From: Congeria kusceri
Taxonomy: Eukaryota > Mollusca > Bivalvia > Myida > Dreissenidae
Assembly: GCA_027627225.1 (NCBI GenBank)
Contig: JAPFQT010000401.1
Span: forward strand, 62,001-126,000
Length of the DNA: 64,000 nt
Direction: 5' to 3'
A program made the translations under genes and the position numbers. This document shows, one piece after another, positions 11,519 through 20,620 of the stretch. The notes under the pieces were generated by a model that made no database searches, was not told the DNA's origin, and saw only the letters and a program-made list of their open reading frames with translations. Position 1 is the first letter of the stretch. Each line of letters opens with the position of its first letter.

Positions 11519-11847
11519 TGGGACTTGTTCACGGTTTTTTTGTTATGTTTTGAAGTATGCCATTAAATGTCGTAACTCAACAGAGTTAAGCATGGGGACT
11601 AAGGAGCTCAAGTATCATAACAAGAAAATGGTAAAAAAAGACAACGAAACCGTTATTCCACCTAGATTCGAACCTCAGACCTCCGGATCAAAAGGCTAAA
11701 GCCTTAACCACTCGGCCAATCCGATTCCTATCATCTGACGTGTATTTGTTACGTTATGTATAAGTGATCCACGTGTTGTCAACAATTGTAACAACAACAA
11801 CAGAAACGCTGTGACAAAACGTTACAAAAAATAGTAAATTCGTCCCT
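11519..11847. mobile_element. TTAA-flanked MITE carrying a tRNA-like segment
   Basis: TTAA lies on both sides (11515-11518 and 11848-11851). The ends are TGGGACTTGTTCACGG on the left and the complement of AGGGACGAATTTACT on the right. The first bases of the terminal inverted repeat (GGGAC) match well and the rest only weakly. Inside is a minus-strand tRNA-like sequence (about 11657-11728). The ends resemble those of the TTAA element at 17459-17957, which also carries a tRNA-like segment. Confidence 0.5.
11657..11728 (-). tRNA. tRNA-like sequence (Leu/Ser-like head), probable pseudogene
   Basis: On the minus strand an A box (TTGGCCGAGTGG, typical of class II tRNAs) and a B box (GGTTCGAATCT) are both clear. 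The acceptor arm does not pair and the anticodon stem is poor. It is therefore a tRNA-derived module inside a MITE rather than a working tRNA. Confidence 0.4.
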
Positions 11848-11851
11848 TTAA

Positions 11852-13279
11852 GTGCAGTAAATAAGATAAACCCAGTGACTACAGTTGTCACACTTGGTCC
11901 ACTTCGTAAATACAAACGAAGATTTCGCTGTGAAACATCATTCGTGTTTGCATTTGCTTTCACCTTCCTCTTTGGTCATTATAAAACTATCACTTTGCCA
12001 AAGTCATTATATAAAGCCAGGCTCAGTATAACATACACATCTGTTTCCATAGTACAAAGTTATTTTCAAAAACTGGTACGCGTTTAAATAGTCAGCCATA
12101 TGTAAAATGGCTGAAATGATTACACTACCAAATGTAGTATCGTTTGCCAAATTTATTACATTGATTTCATGTGAATCGTTTGTTGGGTAATATTCATTGT
12201 ATTTACGGTGTATACATTTGAATATCATTTATATCCAGATGAAATCGAAACACGAATTCCTGTTTTATTTTGAAAAGGTCTATAAATCTGTTGCTTGCAC
12301 AAATCGACATAGCGACGATTATATTAACCTGTGACTAGTCTATAAATAACCTCGTGTCGTTTCGCTACCCTTCAGTTCGCTACCTGTACATTTTCGTTAC
12401 CGCGGCTAGTCGACTCAATACTCATTAGTATTGCTATTTGAATATTCACACGCGTGTCAAACTGATTGGAATGCTTGATAATGAAATTATTTTCGAAATA
12501 CAGAACAACCATGAATGTTATTGATAACTTTTTATAGTTTCTTTTAATATGTTCAATGTATTTATAAGATGCTCACAAAAGCATTGAAGAAACTCTGGAC
12601 ATTCAATTTAGTTATATTTTTACAAAAATTGACATAACATAGTTAAAATCACACAACCGGCACACAATTAGCTCATTTAATTAGAAAGACACAATTTAGA
12701 GAAATATTAGGCACAACAATTATTTCCTTGCATGTATATATTATGGTTTGACATTGGTCGTGTTGAATCTAAACTGTACATTTTAAATAGAGGCTTTTAT
12801 GTTGTTTTTGCCCTCACACATGTAGAACAATCTTATATGGGCAAGTTGAGTGTTTCCTTTTGAGGAAGTTTTATCTGAATATCGACTCTTTTGGCTTCCC
12901 TCAGTAGCATCATCCGTGTTTGCATGTGAGTGCAATATACTTGTAATGGAAAAGATGTAACAACACTTACAAGCTCTTGAACGAACAATTTCAGAAATAC
13001 CATTCTCGTTTTCTTTTTAAACTTATTTACTATGAATGGCTGCACGTTGGAAACATAGTTTTTAAGGTTGTTAAATAAAGACGTTTCATAATTCCGCATT
13101 CAAATTTGAAATATTGACTGCAAAATACAGACTGACTGATTTAAATGCTGCATAACCTTAAACTGAGTATTCTATTGCAAAATGCTAATCATATTTTAAT
13201 AGAAAATGTTATTTAGGATCGGGAAATCATGTTTTAACTAAGGTCAAAATAGAAACAAAATTGATAATTTGTGTTTAGG
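11852..13279. other. AT-rich non-coding stretch
   Basis: No supported gene. An 88-codon minus-strand frame (12833-13099) is lysine- and hydrophobic-rich but unrecognised. Confidence 0.4.
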
Positions 13280-13289
13280 GTCAAACTTG

Positions 13290-13577
13290 TTCAGTAATAA
13301 TAGCATAGCTAGAGAAGAAAGATATTGTATTAGTTGTAACTCACGTGACATTGAAGATGAATACCATTTTATTTTAATCTGCCCTTGTTATAAGGACATC
13401 AGGAAAAAATACATAAAATCACATTATTTCATGCGGCCATCAGTATATAAATTCTTAAGCCTTATGAGAACATGTACTAAAAAAGAACTTATTAATTTAT
13501 CTGTTTTTGTTAAAGAAGCTCTGTTAATCAGGAAGTCCATCTTGAATGTTGTTCATAATACGAGTACGACCAGCTGA
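13290..13577 (+). pseudogene. LINE ORF2 C-terminal zinc-binding tail (truncated)
   Basis: The frame from about 13290 to the stop at 13577 carries CISCNSRDIEDEYHFILICP, the CX2C...H...C tail that follows reverse transcriptase in many non-LTR elements, then a basic stretch (YKDIRKKYIKSH). The apparent start methionine at 13269 is in flanking DNA, so the protein is a 5'-truncated remnant. Everything N-terminal (endonuclease, RT) is missing. No stop interrupts the tail. Confidence 0.7.
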
Positions 13578-13850
13578 ATTGTTATGTCCCGCGTGTTTGG
13601 TTGTTTGTTTGTTTATTTGATTGTTTGTTTCTTTTTATGTATAAAATTCTTATAATCAGAGAGAGTGTTTTAAGCGTGTGTTTCTACGCAAGTCCAAACC
13701 GCATAATAACTTGTTAGTTTATGCTTCAATTAATTGTACCAATAATGCCATTACACGATGTGAAATAGAAATGTCTGATTGTTACCGGTGTTACCACATT
13801 TAATATACACAAATACTGCTATGCAATTTATTAATAATAGCATAATAATC

Positions 13851-13940
13851 CACATGTTATTTGTTAGATAATCCATTTTCCACAAGTTATTTGTTAGATA
13901 ATCCATTTTTCACAAGTTATTTGTTAGATAATCCATTTTC
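13851..13940 (+). repeat. 30-bp tandem repeat, three copies
   Basis: CACAAGTTATTTGTTAGATA plus ATCCATTTTC is repeated at 13851, 13881 and 13911 with one or two changes. A weaker fourth relative lies near 14089. It sits in the LINE 3' UTR. There are no spacers, so it is not a CRISPR array. Confidence 0.85.
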
Positions 13941-14341
13941 CACATTTATGTTATACAACAAAAATTTATTTTTACACTGATAAGAAATAGACATGTGCGA
14001 TTGTTACATTTGTTGTCATATTTAATCTATGCAAATAAATGTGCGTTATTTATTATTGTTATTAGCAAAATAATATAATAATCCACATGTTATGCGTTAA
14101 ATAATCCATTGTCAACATTTAGTTTATTTTCCATAAATATCAACAGCATAATAGCCTATTGTCACCCTGTCTAATAAATATTTTGTAATAATGCGATTGT
14201 TTCCAACCACTTTCATGTATTAAGTTAGATAGTATGTAGAATTTTTATTATTGTATGATCACTTCCTTTTCACATGACCTTTTGATATGTGTAATATAAT
14301 ATGGTCAAGACTGACGATGTACTATGTACAAGTCGTAATAA

Positions 14342-14367
14342 ATTTCTGTTCTGTTCTGTTCTGTTCT
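14342..14367 (+). repeat. (TTCTG)n tail of the LINE
   Basis: About four to five TTCTG/GTTCT units directly precede the downstream target-site copy, as expected for a non-LTR element's 3' terminal repeat. Confidence 0.75.
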
Positions 14368-14377
14368 GTCAAACTTG

Positions 14378-15522
14378 GCAAGAAAGATCACACTGTATTT
14401 ATTTGTGACAATACTTAATGTGGTTGGAGATAAAAATATTAAACTAGTTTGTTGCTGTCTAATTTAAGATTTACGTTTAATTGATTTAATCAGCGTTGAA
14501 AAGTAACTTTGCATAAAAGCTTTTGTTCTGAAGGTGAGGCGGTTATTCTAGCCCTGAAGGGTGAGATCAAACATTTAAATATTGCTGTGACAATAAGATA
14601 TATGGCAACCACTGTATATATTGTGTATACATGCATTTCGTAAATTATTTTCCAGGTAAAACAAAGATAATGCAGAAATAATGTTCACCCAGTACTTACG
14701 CATTAGAAGACTTGGAAAGTTTTAAATAGTGTCACATGCGAAGATTAAACAACAATTAAGTGTTTAGTATACCCCCCCCCACCCCCCCAAACGAAAAAAA
14801 AATTTGTTGTATACGGCATTGTTGGCCTATACGTTAAGGATTCTTTCTCAGGGCAACAGAGTCTTTAGTTACATAGCCAAAAACGTCGCCAGTTCAATAT
14901 TGTCGCATTATTTTATAATTTTAGTAATTGATTTGAACTTATAGATTTTGAGTATATACACATTCCAACTTTTCTTATGTAACTGCAGGACGTTTCTGAA
15001 AGTAACATCATCACATGGTAAAAATATGTGCAGGAAAAGATATCATTGACCATCCACGTTATAAAAAGCTATTGAGTAAATAATAGTTTAAACTTGAACG
15101 TTATTCAAGTGTTACAAACATCTAGCTCGGACAAATAAATCTGACACTGACATTTTTGAATTAAAGGATATAATACATCCGATACATTAACTAAGCTAAA
15201 TCCGCTGTAAGTTTATTTCACTGTCAATACAGTCATGGTATTACAAACATGTCGAACATGTGCACGAACAAAACCAAATACATGTATCAATATAGAAAAT
15301 AACCAGTTAGAGTTCCTGAGAGTCAACTCAATAAGTCCGATGTCTATCAGCGTTACAAACCCATTTGCTTGTCGTTTAACTCTTTAAACTTGGAACGTTT
15401 GTTTTTTTGTAAGGCAAGATTATAGTAATATTTCACTTTTTATAGTATTTCATATGCACATTGTTGAAGCAGATAATTGTAGGATGTATTAACTACATAG
15501 TTATTGATTTGATATATTTCAG
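14378..15522. other. AT-rich non-coding stretch
   Basis: Holds a C-run (14773-14789, interrupted by one A). No supported gene. Probably 5' or intronic sequence of the Ig gene that follows. Confidence 0.4.
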
Positions 15523-15555
15523 TGGTTGGCCTCGTGTGTTTTGTGGCGTTTCCAG
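15523..15555 (+). CDS. Possible 33-nt mini-exon (signal-peptide core) of Ig gene A
   Basis: Acceptor TATATTTCAG at 15522 and donor GTAATT at 15556 flank 33 bases. Read in phase 1 they give the hydrophobic peptide VGLVCFVAFP, ending with one G left over. That phase matches the Ig exon starting at 16361. It would supply the hydrophobic core and cleavage region of a signal peptide. The upstream exon with the initiator was not found. Prediction only. Confidence 0.35.
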
Positions 15556-15894
15556 GTAATTGTAACAGTTTATTTATTTGATTCTAGACGTTTCTCAAAT
15601 CAAGCCTAACAACTTAAAATAATATAAGCTGTTACTAATAAAACCGAATGTTATGCAATCTTTTACAATGACTATAATGAAATTGAAACCTACTTCAAAG
15701 CAGCGTATGGGAACGGAACGGAATGCCAATCGTACCTTGTGAGGCAAACGGACAACGTTCCTGTTTACAACGTCAGACATCAGACAAAATTTACTGAAAT
15801 ATTTTATTAGCTCATGTGATCACAAATGCCTTACAGTGCAACTGGTACCAATAATGGCAATCAATATTTTTTAAATATATGCATGTCCAGCAAG

Positions 15895-16040
15895 AACGCC
15901 TATATGGGTCCCATTAGACAGCTCAAAAGTGCCATCAACTGCAAGCCCAGTAACCCATATGGGCATGTTTTCCTTGGACCCAAATAGTTCTGATATGGGT
16001 ATTACAAAGCATATGGATTCCATACGGGTTATATACTGTT
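15895..16040. repeat. CCCATATGGG palindromic repeat cluster
   Basis: The words TATATGGGTCCC, AACCCATATGGGCATG, GATATGGGTATT and CATACGGGTTATAT occur within ~140 bp. They look like one degenerate self-complementary repeat inside the presumed intron of Ig gene A. Confidence 0.35.
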
Positions 16041-16360
16041 TAGAATATATAACATCATAGTATTATCCATTTTGATTTAAAATTGCTGAAATCAAATTGA
16101 AATAATTGTAACGATTCTAGCATAGTTTATTTAAGTTGGAGAAATTTAAGATATATACAAGCAATACAGAAACACTTTTGAATTTTGGAACTCTAACAGT
16201 CAGCGAGTTTAAATGATTTAGCACATGTATACAAATTAAATATTTTAGATGTATATAAAGAAACAAATATAATGTTCACATATACATACGTTATATGGAT
16301 AACACAGTTAAAACAAATTTAAATTGTACAAGTCATGCATTTATTTTTCAATGTTTTCAG

Positions 16361-16803
16361 TGACCTCATCTATTCAACTGTATGATCGATCACAGGTCTT
16401 AAATGGAAAAGATGTTCAACTTGAGTGTTACAACACACGGGGCTTCCAAATTACATTTAGAAGAAATATTACAATTGGGGGCTGTATGTCGTTCAATGCA
16501 TGCTATTTGCAGAATAACACTCTTAAAGCCAATTACAAAATATCTACTATAGAAGGAGGTGGCATGCTGACTATATTAAGTATTGGCAGTGAACAATACG
16601 GGACATACACGTGTAGTGATGCTTTTAATACATCACTTACAGACAGCGTGTATGTTTCACCGCAGTCAGAGTTGCCAGTCAACAACGGTAATCGTGGTCA
16701 AATATGGCATGCTGGAGTGTTATATATCGCAACACTCCTTTTGTTGTATTGGTGTCATGCGATTCGAAGTTATTGGCAGTGTTGTGATATAGCCAAATGG
16801 TGA
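16361..16803 (+). CDS. Ig-superfamily membrane protein, terminal exon (gene A)
   Basis: An acceptor (AATGTTTTCAG, exon from 16361) opens a phase-1 exon that reads to a stop at 16801-16803. Residues from VTSSIQLYDRSQ form one V/I-type Ig domain: the first Cys is in LECYNT, extra Cys are in GGCMSFNACY, and the second Cys is in EQYGTYTCSD, the classic D/E-x-G-x-Y-x-C signature. There is no Trp at the usual core position (FRRN instead). Sequons include NIT, NNT and NTS. A stalk (QSELPVNNGNRGQ) leads to the membrane helix GVLYIATLLLLYWC and a short tail ending CCDIAKW. A small single-Ig type I receptor or adhesion protein is inferred; the ligand is unknown. The 5' exons are not certain. It lies ~6 kb upstream of a second Ig gene on the same strand. 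Confidence 0.65.
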
Positions 16804-17454
16804 TACTGAACTTTGCACAATATACCACTATTGTTACGTCATCAAAATTTAATGTAATCAGAAAAAATCCGTGTTTATTTTTTATATTATATAGTATAGT
16901 ATTTTTCACATACTAGTTTCACCTGTAATTTTTATACATTTTATATATGGAGAAGTGTGCTTGTGTGCGTCATTTACTTAACCAAAATGTGTGTATTTAT
17001 TTATCAAGCCATTGTTATATTGTTTCCTTGTTGAAATTATTACCAGTATAAAGCTTGGTTAGTACTTTTAACTAATCGATGCGAATTGCTGAATGCTCAC
17101 AAGTTCTTTTGTTAAATCAGGTAAAATAAAACTTGCTGGCATGTTATTTATTTTCACCCGGTTATGTTATTGATGTTATTCTTTCTAATCACATTGATCT
17201 GTCTAATGCCTAGGTCACAAATAGAACGGGCGCCGTTGACGAACAGTAAAGCATATCGAAGAAACTTCCTCAGGCAGAAAATCGATAAGCCCTCGGCGGC
17301 TTATATAGAACTTATAAGGAGGTTTTTACTTAACTGCTCATCTCGGTTGTATTAACAATTTCTTAGGATTTTTGCAAATGAATTCGGAAACTTCAATTTC
17401 TTCCCAATAAACTGATATAATTTTATTTAAATTTCGATTAAAGAATTTTTTTGT
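16804..17454. other. 3' flank of Ig gene A
   Basis: AT-rich. A 63-codon frame (17164-17355) starts with a hydrophobic MLLMLFFLITLICLM, but it has no acceptor/donor support or homology signal. Nothing else seen. Confidence 0.4.
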
Positions 17455-17458
17455 TTAA

Positions 17459-17957
17459 AGGGACTATGTCGTCGAAAAGGACCCCAAGGGGCAAGTTCTT
17501 AAAAAAAAAAAATGAAATTAAGATACTAATACTTGCACATAATGACAGTTAAAACAGAGTATATATACAGAGTAAAGAGTGTATTCTGAGATAAAAATCA
17601 ATTTATAATAAGGGTCGTGTTTGTTTGACCCTTTTCATGTTTACATTTTGACGTCAAACTTGTGAGTGTTTGGAATAACCATAGTTTACACACGATACAC
17701 TAGCAAGCAGCTTAGTGCAGTTGGTTAAATCGCAGTCTACTGTTATTTCTGCGTATCGCTCCTAAGTCGTGAGTTCGATACCCACTTAGGGTTTTAATTT
17801 TTCAAATTTTTTTTACAATTTGTTTTATCACATGTTTCATTGTGTATTATATTATTTATTAATTATTCCAGTGCAAATGTCTTAGTAAAGCTCATTTCTA
17901 TCATCTAATATTATTTATAGTGCAATAGAAAGCCAAATTTATGTTGACATAGTCCCT
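17459..17957. mobile_element. TTAA-flanked MITE carrying a tRNA-like segment (499 bp)
   Basis: AGGGACTATGTC at the left end and GACATAGTCCCT at the right end form a perfect 12-bp terminal inverted repeat. TTAA flanks both sides (17455-17458 and 17958-17961). The interior has no ORF but includes a plus-strand tRNA-like sequence (about 17704-17792). The GGGAC ends and TTAA flanks parallel the element at 11519-11847. Confidence 0.75.
17704..17792 (+). tRNA. tRNA-like sequence inside a MITE, not a convincing tRNA gene
   Basis: An A-box-like AGCTTAGTGCAGTTGG and a strong B box (GTGAGTTCGATACCC) lie ~60 bp apart, but the acceptor and anticodon arms pair badly. T-rich sequence follows and could terminate Pol III. 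It is most simply a tRNA-derived internal promoter captured by the element. Confidence 0.35.
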
Positions 17958-17961
17958 TTAA

Positions 17962-19430
17962 CATCACTGTTTTCCCTTCTTTGTTCAATGTAAAATTTCG
18001 CGAAAATGCACGGATGGCCATGTTTAAGTCTGGAAATGTATTAGATAACATAATCACACAACATTTTTGCAAATACGGTTGAAAACGTTGTAAATGAGAC
18101 TTTGCACTTGTGTAAATTTTATTCATTCATATTATCAGCATCTTGGTTTGTTTTAAGATTAAAAATGAGTTTTGTCAAAAGTTCGACAAAAAGTCCTGTA
18201 TCAATATTGTTTATTAGGGTTGCATCCGGAGGCCCAATGTCATTTCCAAATAAACTACACGTTAAGATTGGGTATACTATGCAGGATTGCAAATAATTTT
18301 AGAAACAAATAAAAAGTTGACTATAAGTTATACTGTAATTAAATTTAGGTGAATATTTGCCGCTGATATAAGATTGCTGATTAAGCTGTAATTATTTCTT
18401 TAGTTATGAGTTAAAAGGTAATGTCCCCTAAATATACTTAATTAATTACTCTAGAAATTACCATGACAGGCTGTCAACCAAGTTCCATTTAAAATATAGG
18501 AACAGTACAATATAGGGATATTTCACCAAAAATATAGGACTTTTTGCAAATTTTTTTTACAAAATATAGGAATTTGATAGTAAAAAATACTTCATAATAA
18601 GGATGATAGGGATCATATTCTAGCCTGACGAGTATTACAGCTTGTTTTAGTGAAAAAAAAACATTTGCTTAATATGTTCAAGCTAATCAATGGTAACTTA
18701 GACATGCATACTATGATCTAATAATAATCTGAGTATTCCAGTTTGATGCGAGCGAAGCGAGCTAGAAAAAAATCAACATATAAGTGTCCGATATATTGTT
18801 CACGGACCAATTTCAAACACGTGAACGACCAAAATTCTAAACAATATAGGAACAAAATCTTAAATATATGAAAATACAGGAAATAAAGGAGGTTTTTCAA
18901 AATATAGGATATTCTTTCCAAAATAACGGACAATCTAGCAATCGGTTGACAGCCTGCCATGATAATAAAACTTTATTTGATAATCAATTTCAATACTCTT
19001 TCCATTCGTTCCTTGCAGAGAAGTATACTTGGCTTTTAATAACTTCAAGAAACAAATCATGTTTTAACACATTTTTGCAAGCCCTAATTTACAGTCTGAT
19101 GTACATGTAGATGTCTTGTATGTATTTTTTCACACCTACTGATCATAATGTTTTTTTTCAGTAGTGTACATTTCTATTTTCTACACTGATCCCGTTTCAT
19201 TTCTGACTTAGGTACTTTTATATAACAAAGATAATTTATTTATTTATTTATTATCGTGGAAAGCATAAATATTTTAAAATGCATACTGTTTTCAGTAAAA
19301 ATATAATATACCTGTCTAAATTAACCTTAATTAGAACTAGCAAATAAAAGAAAAAAAATCTGGATTTAAATTTGGTGCAATATTGCTTTTTTTATGAAAA
19401 TGATCATAATGCGATAATGCGATATAATCC
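17962..19430. other. AT-rich non-coding stretch
   Basis: Holds a locally repeated AATATAGGA word at several places between 18495 and 18910 (AAATATAGGAACAGTA, AAAATATAGGACTTTTTG, AAAATATAGGATATTC), some facing AACCGATT/CAACC words. This suggests a degenerate inverted-repeat insertion at about 18460-18960 (TGACAGGCTGTCAACC on the left, GGTTGACAGCCTGCCATGA on the right). No gene. Confidence 0.4.
18463..18962. mobile_element. Inverted-repeat element, ~500 bp (putative)
   Basis: The left end reads CATGACAGGCTGTCAACC and the right end GGTTGACAGCCTGCCATG, which is close to its reverse complement (about 17 of 18 positions). Between lie repeated AATATAGGA-type words. This is the pattern of a MITE or foldback element. 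The ORFs across it (18718-18960 minus, 18868-19110 plus) have no domain. Confidence 0.5.
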
Positions 19431-20290
19431 CTCTCCGACTGCCCAGATGGTCCCTGATAACGGATGGGGGAAATTAGATAACAATCTTTATCAAACGGTC
19501 GTAAATCTTATCGGATTATGTGGACCGTAGACGGGTCCACAGCTGAACAGTAAAGCTAAAGTTAAGTTTGGCAGCTGAGGAAGTCTCTTTTATATGGCAT
19601 CGGCAATTTTCGGAATCTGACAGGCGCCGCACGATTTATATATTTTCTGCCTCGCGTGGTCGCATACTCAAGCGGGCGCCGGACGGTTTACGCTGACTGA
19701 CATGGGGAACAAGCAGTTTGAGCAACGGGCGGCGACCGGCCGATGACCGGACGGGGCCTGTGCGCTGAATATGTAAATTGGACGGTCGCCGCGCATAATT
19801 GTAGATGATTGCAACTAAAATGTATTGATAAAGGTATCGAGTCAATGCAAGTCGGCCGGCCGCCGCCCGATACCCTGGCGATAATTGTACATCGGCCGGT
19901 GCCTTTCCGGGAGCCTGACGGCGCCAGGATCATGCCCGAACGATCGCTGCTGATATCGGACGATGTTTTTAAAGTAGACATCGTATGGCCACCGTCCGAT
20001 CCAAGCAAATGCCGTCCTTTGATCGGACGGTGCCCGGCCGACGTGATTTCGAACTCAATGATCCCGAAAAAATTCGCCCGGTCTCCGTTAACTTGAAGTA
20101 TTCCTTAAACTTCGATGGGCGCCATCCGATGAGCAAATTGTTCAGCTGCCACCGCCCGATTTCAACTGTTGCCTGGCTGGCACTGTCCGATTTTGCCCGA
20201 TTTGGGGTAAAACAGACGCCGTTTGGCGACAGTTTCTTATTTGTGACCGGGGCATATTGTATTTCTAATACATGCACTTTCAATACATCA
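19431..20290. other. GC-rich island with recurring CCGATC/CGGACGG words
   Basis: Base composition shifts sharply to GC-rich against an AT-rich background. Words such as GATCGGACGGTGCC, CGTCCGATCCAAGC, CATCCGATGAGC and CCGCCCGAT recur, and ATAATTGTAnATCGG-like segments appear near 19795 and 19881. ORFs are open on both strands across it (19688-20308), which is a product of composition rather than proof of coding. It could be a decayed mobile element. No terminal repeats were found. Confidence 0.4.
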
Positions 20291-20379
20291 CGTCAATTTG
20301 TTACTTAATAATACCTCATCTAATTATATATGTAACATTTACATCTATTACTTGTTCAAGTATTACATTTTTATTCCCC

Positions 20380-20620
20380 CGGCATCTTGATGCGGGAGGT
20401 ATATAATGATTGTCCTGTCCGTCCGTCCGCGCTAACGGGTTGTTATTGGCTACTTTTCCCGACAGTGTAGTTGAAAACTGCTGATTAGGGTTAGTTGGGT
20501 TAGTCTTTTGTGTGGCTTAACATGCTTTTATGCGGCCACATAACTATATTAATTGCGTAAGGTAGCCACTTAAGTATAATCTCATAAGGACATCCGTCCG
20601 TCCGTCCGTACGAGGTTAAC
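20380..20620. repeat. Interspersed repeat with hairpin end and GTCC microsatellite
   Basis: CCCCCGGCATCTTGATGCGGG forms a hairpin and is followed by TATATAATGATTGTCC and a (GTCC)n run at about 20414-20436. A second (GTCC)n run lies at about 20592-20610. This is a typical truncated interspersed repeat with no gene. Confidence 0.4.

Larger units (their letters stand above)
13280..14377 (+). mobile_element. 5'-truncated non-LTR retrotransposon with 10-bp target duplication
   Basis: GTCAAACTTG occurs at 13280-13289 and again at 14368-14377, bracketing the insertion. The 5' end is truncated and keeps only the C-terminal coding tail. The 3' UTR contains three copies of a 30-bp unit (13851-13940) and ends in GTAATAAATTTCTGTTCTG, a TTCTG pentanucleotide tail instead of poly(A). 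Simple-repeat tails are known for several invertebrate LINE clades; the exact clade is unassigned. Confidence 0.75.

Noticed and set aside
13851..13940. Three 30-bp repeats as a CRISPR array
   Set aside because: The copies are contiguous with no spacers and sit in a LINE 3' UTR of a eukaryote.
17164..17355. Hydrophobic 63-residue ORF as a signal-peptide exon
   Set aside because: It lies downstream of the terminal exon of Ig gene A, no donor in a suitable phase follows the hydrophobic part, and the rest of the peptide has no domain.
19688..20308. Overlapping ~100-codon ORFs on both strands as genes
   Set aside because: They overlap each other in a GC-rich island where stop codons are rare. 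No domain, signal peptide or splice context supports either strand.
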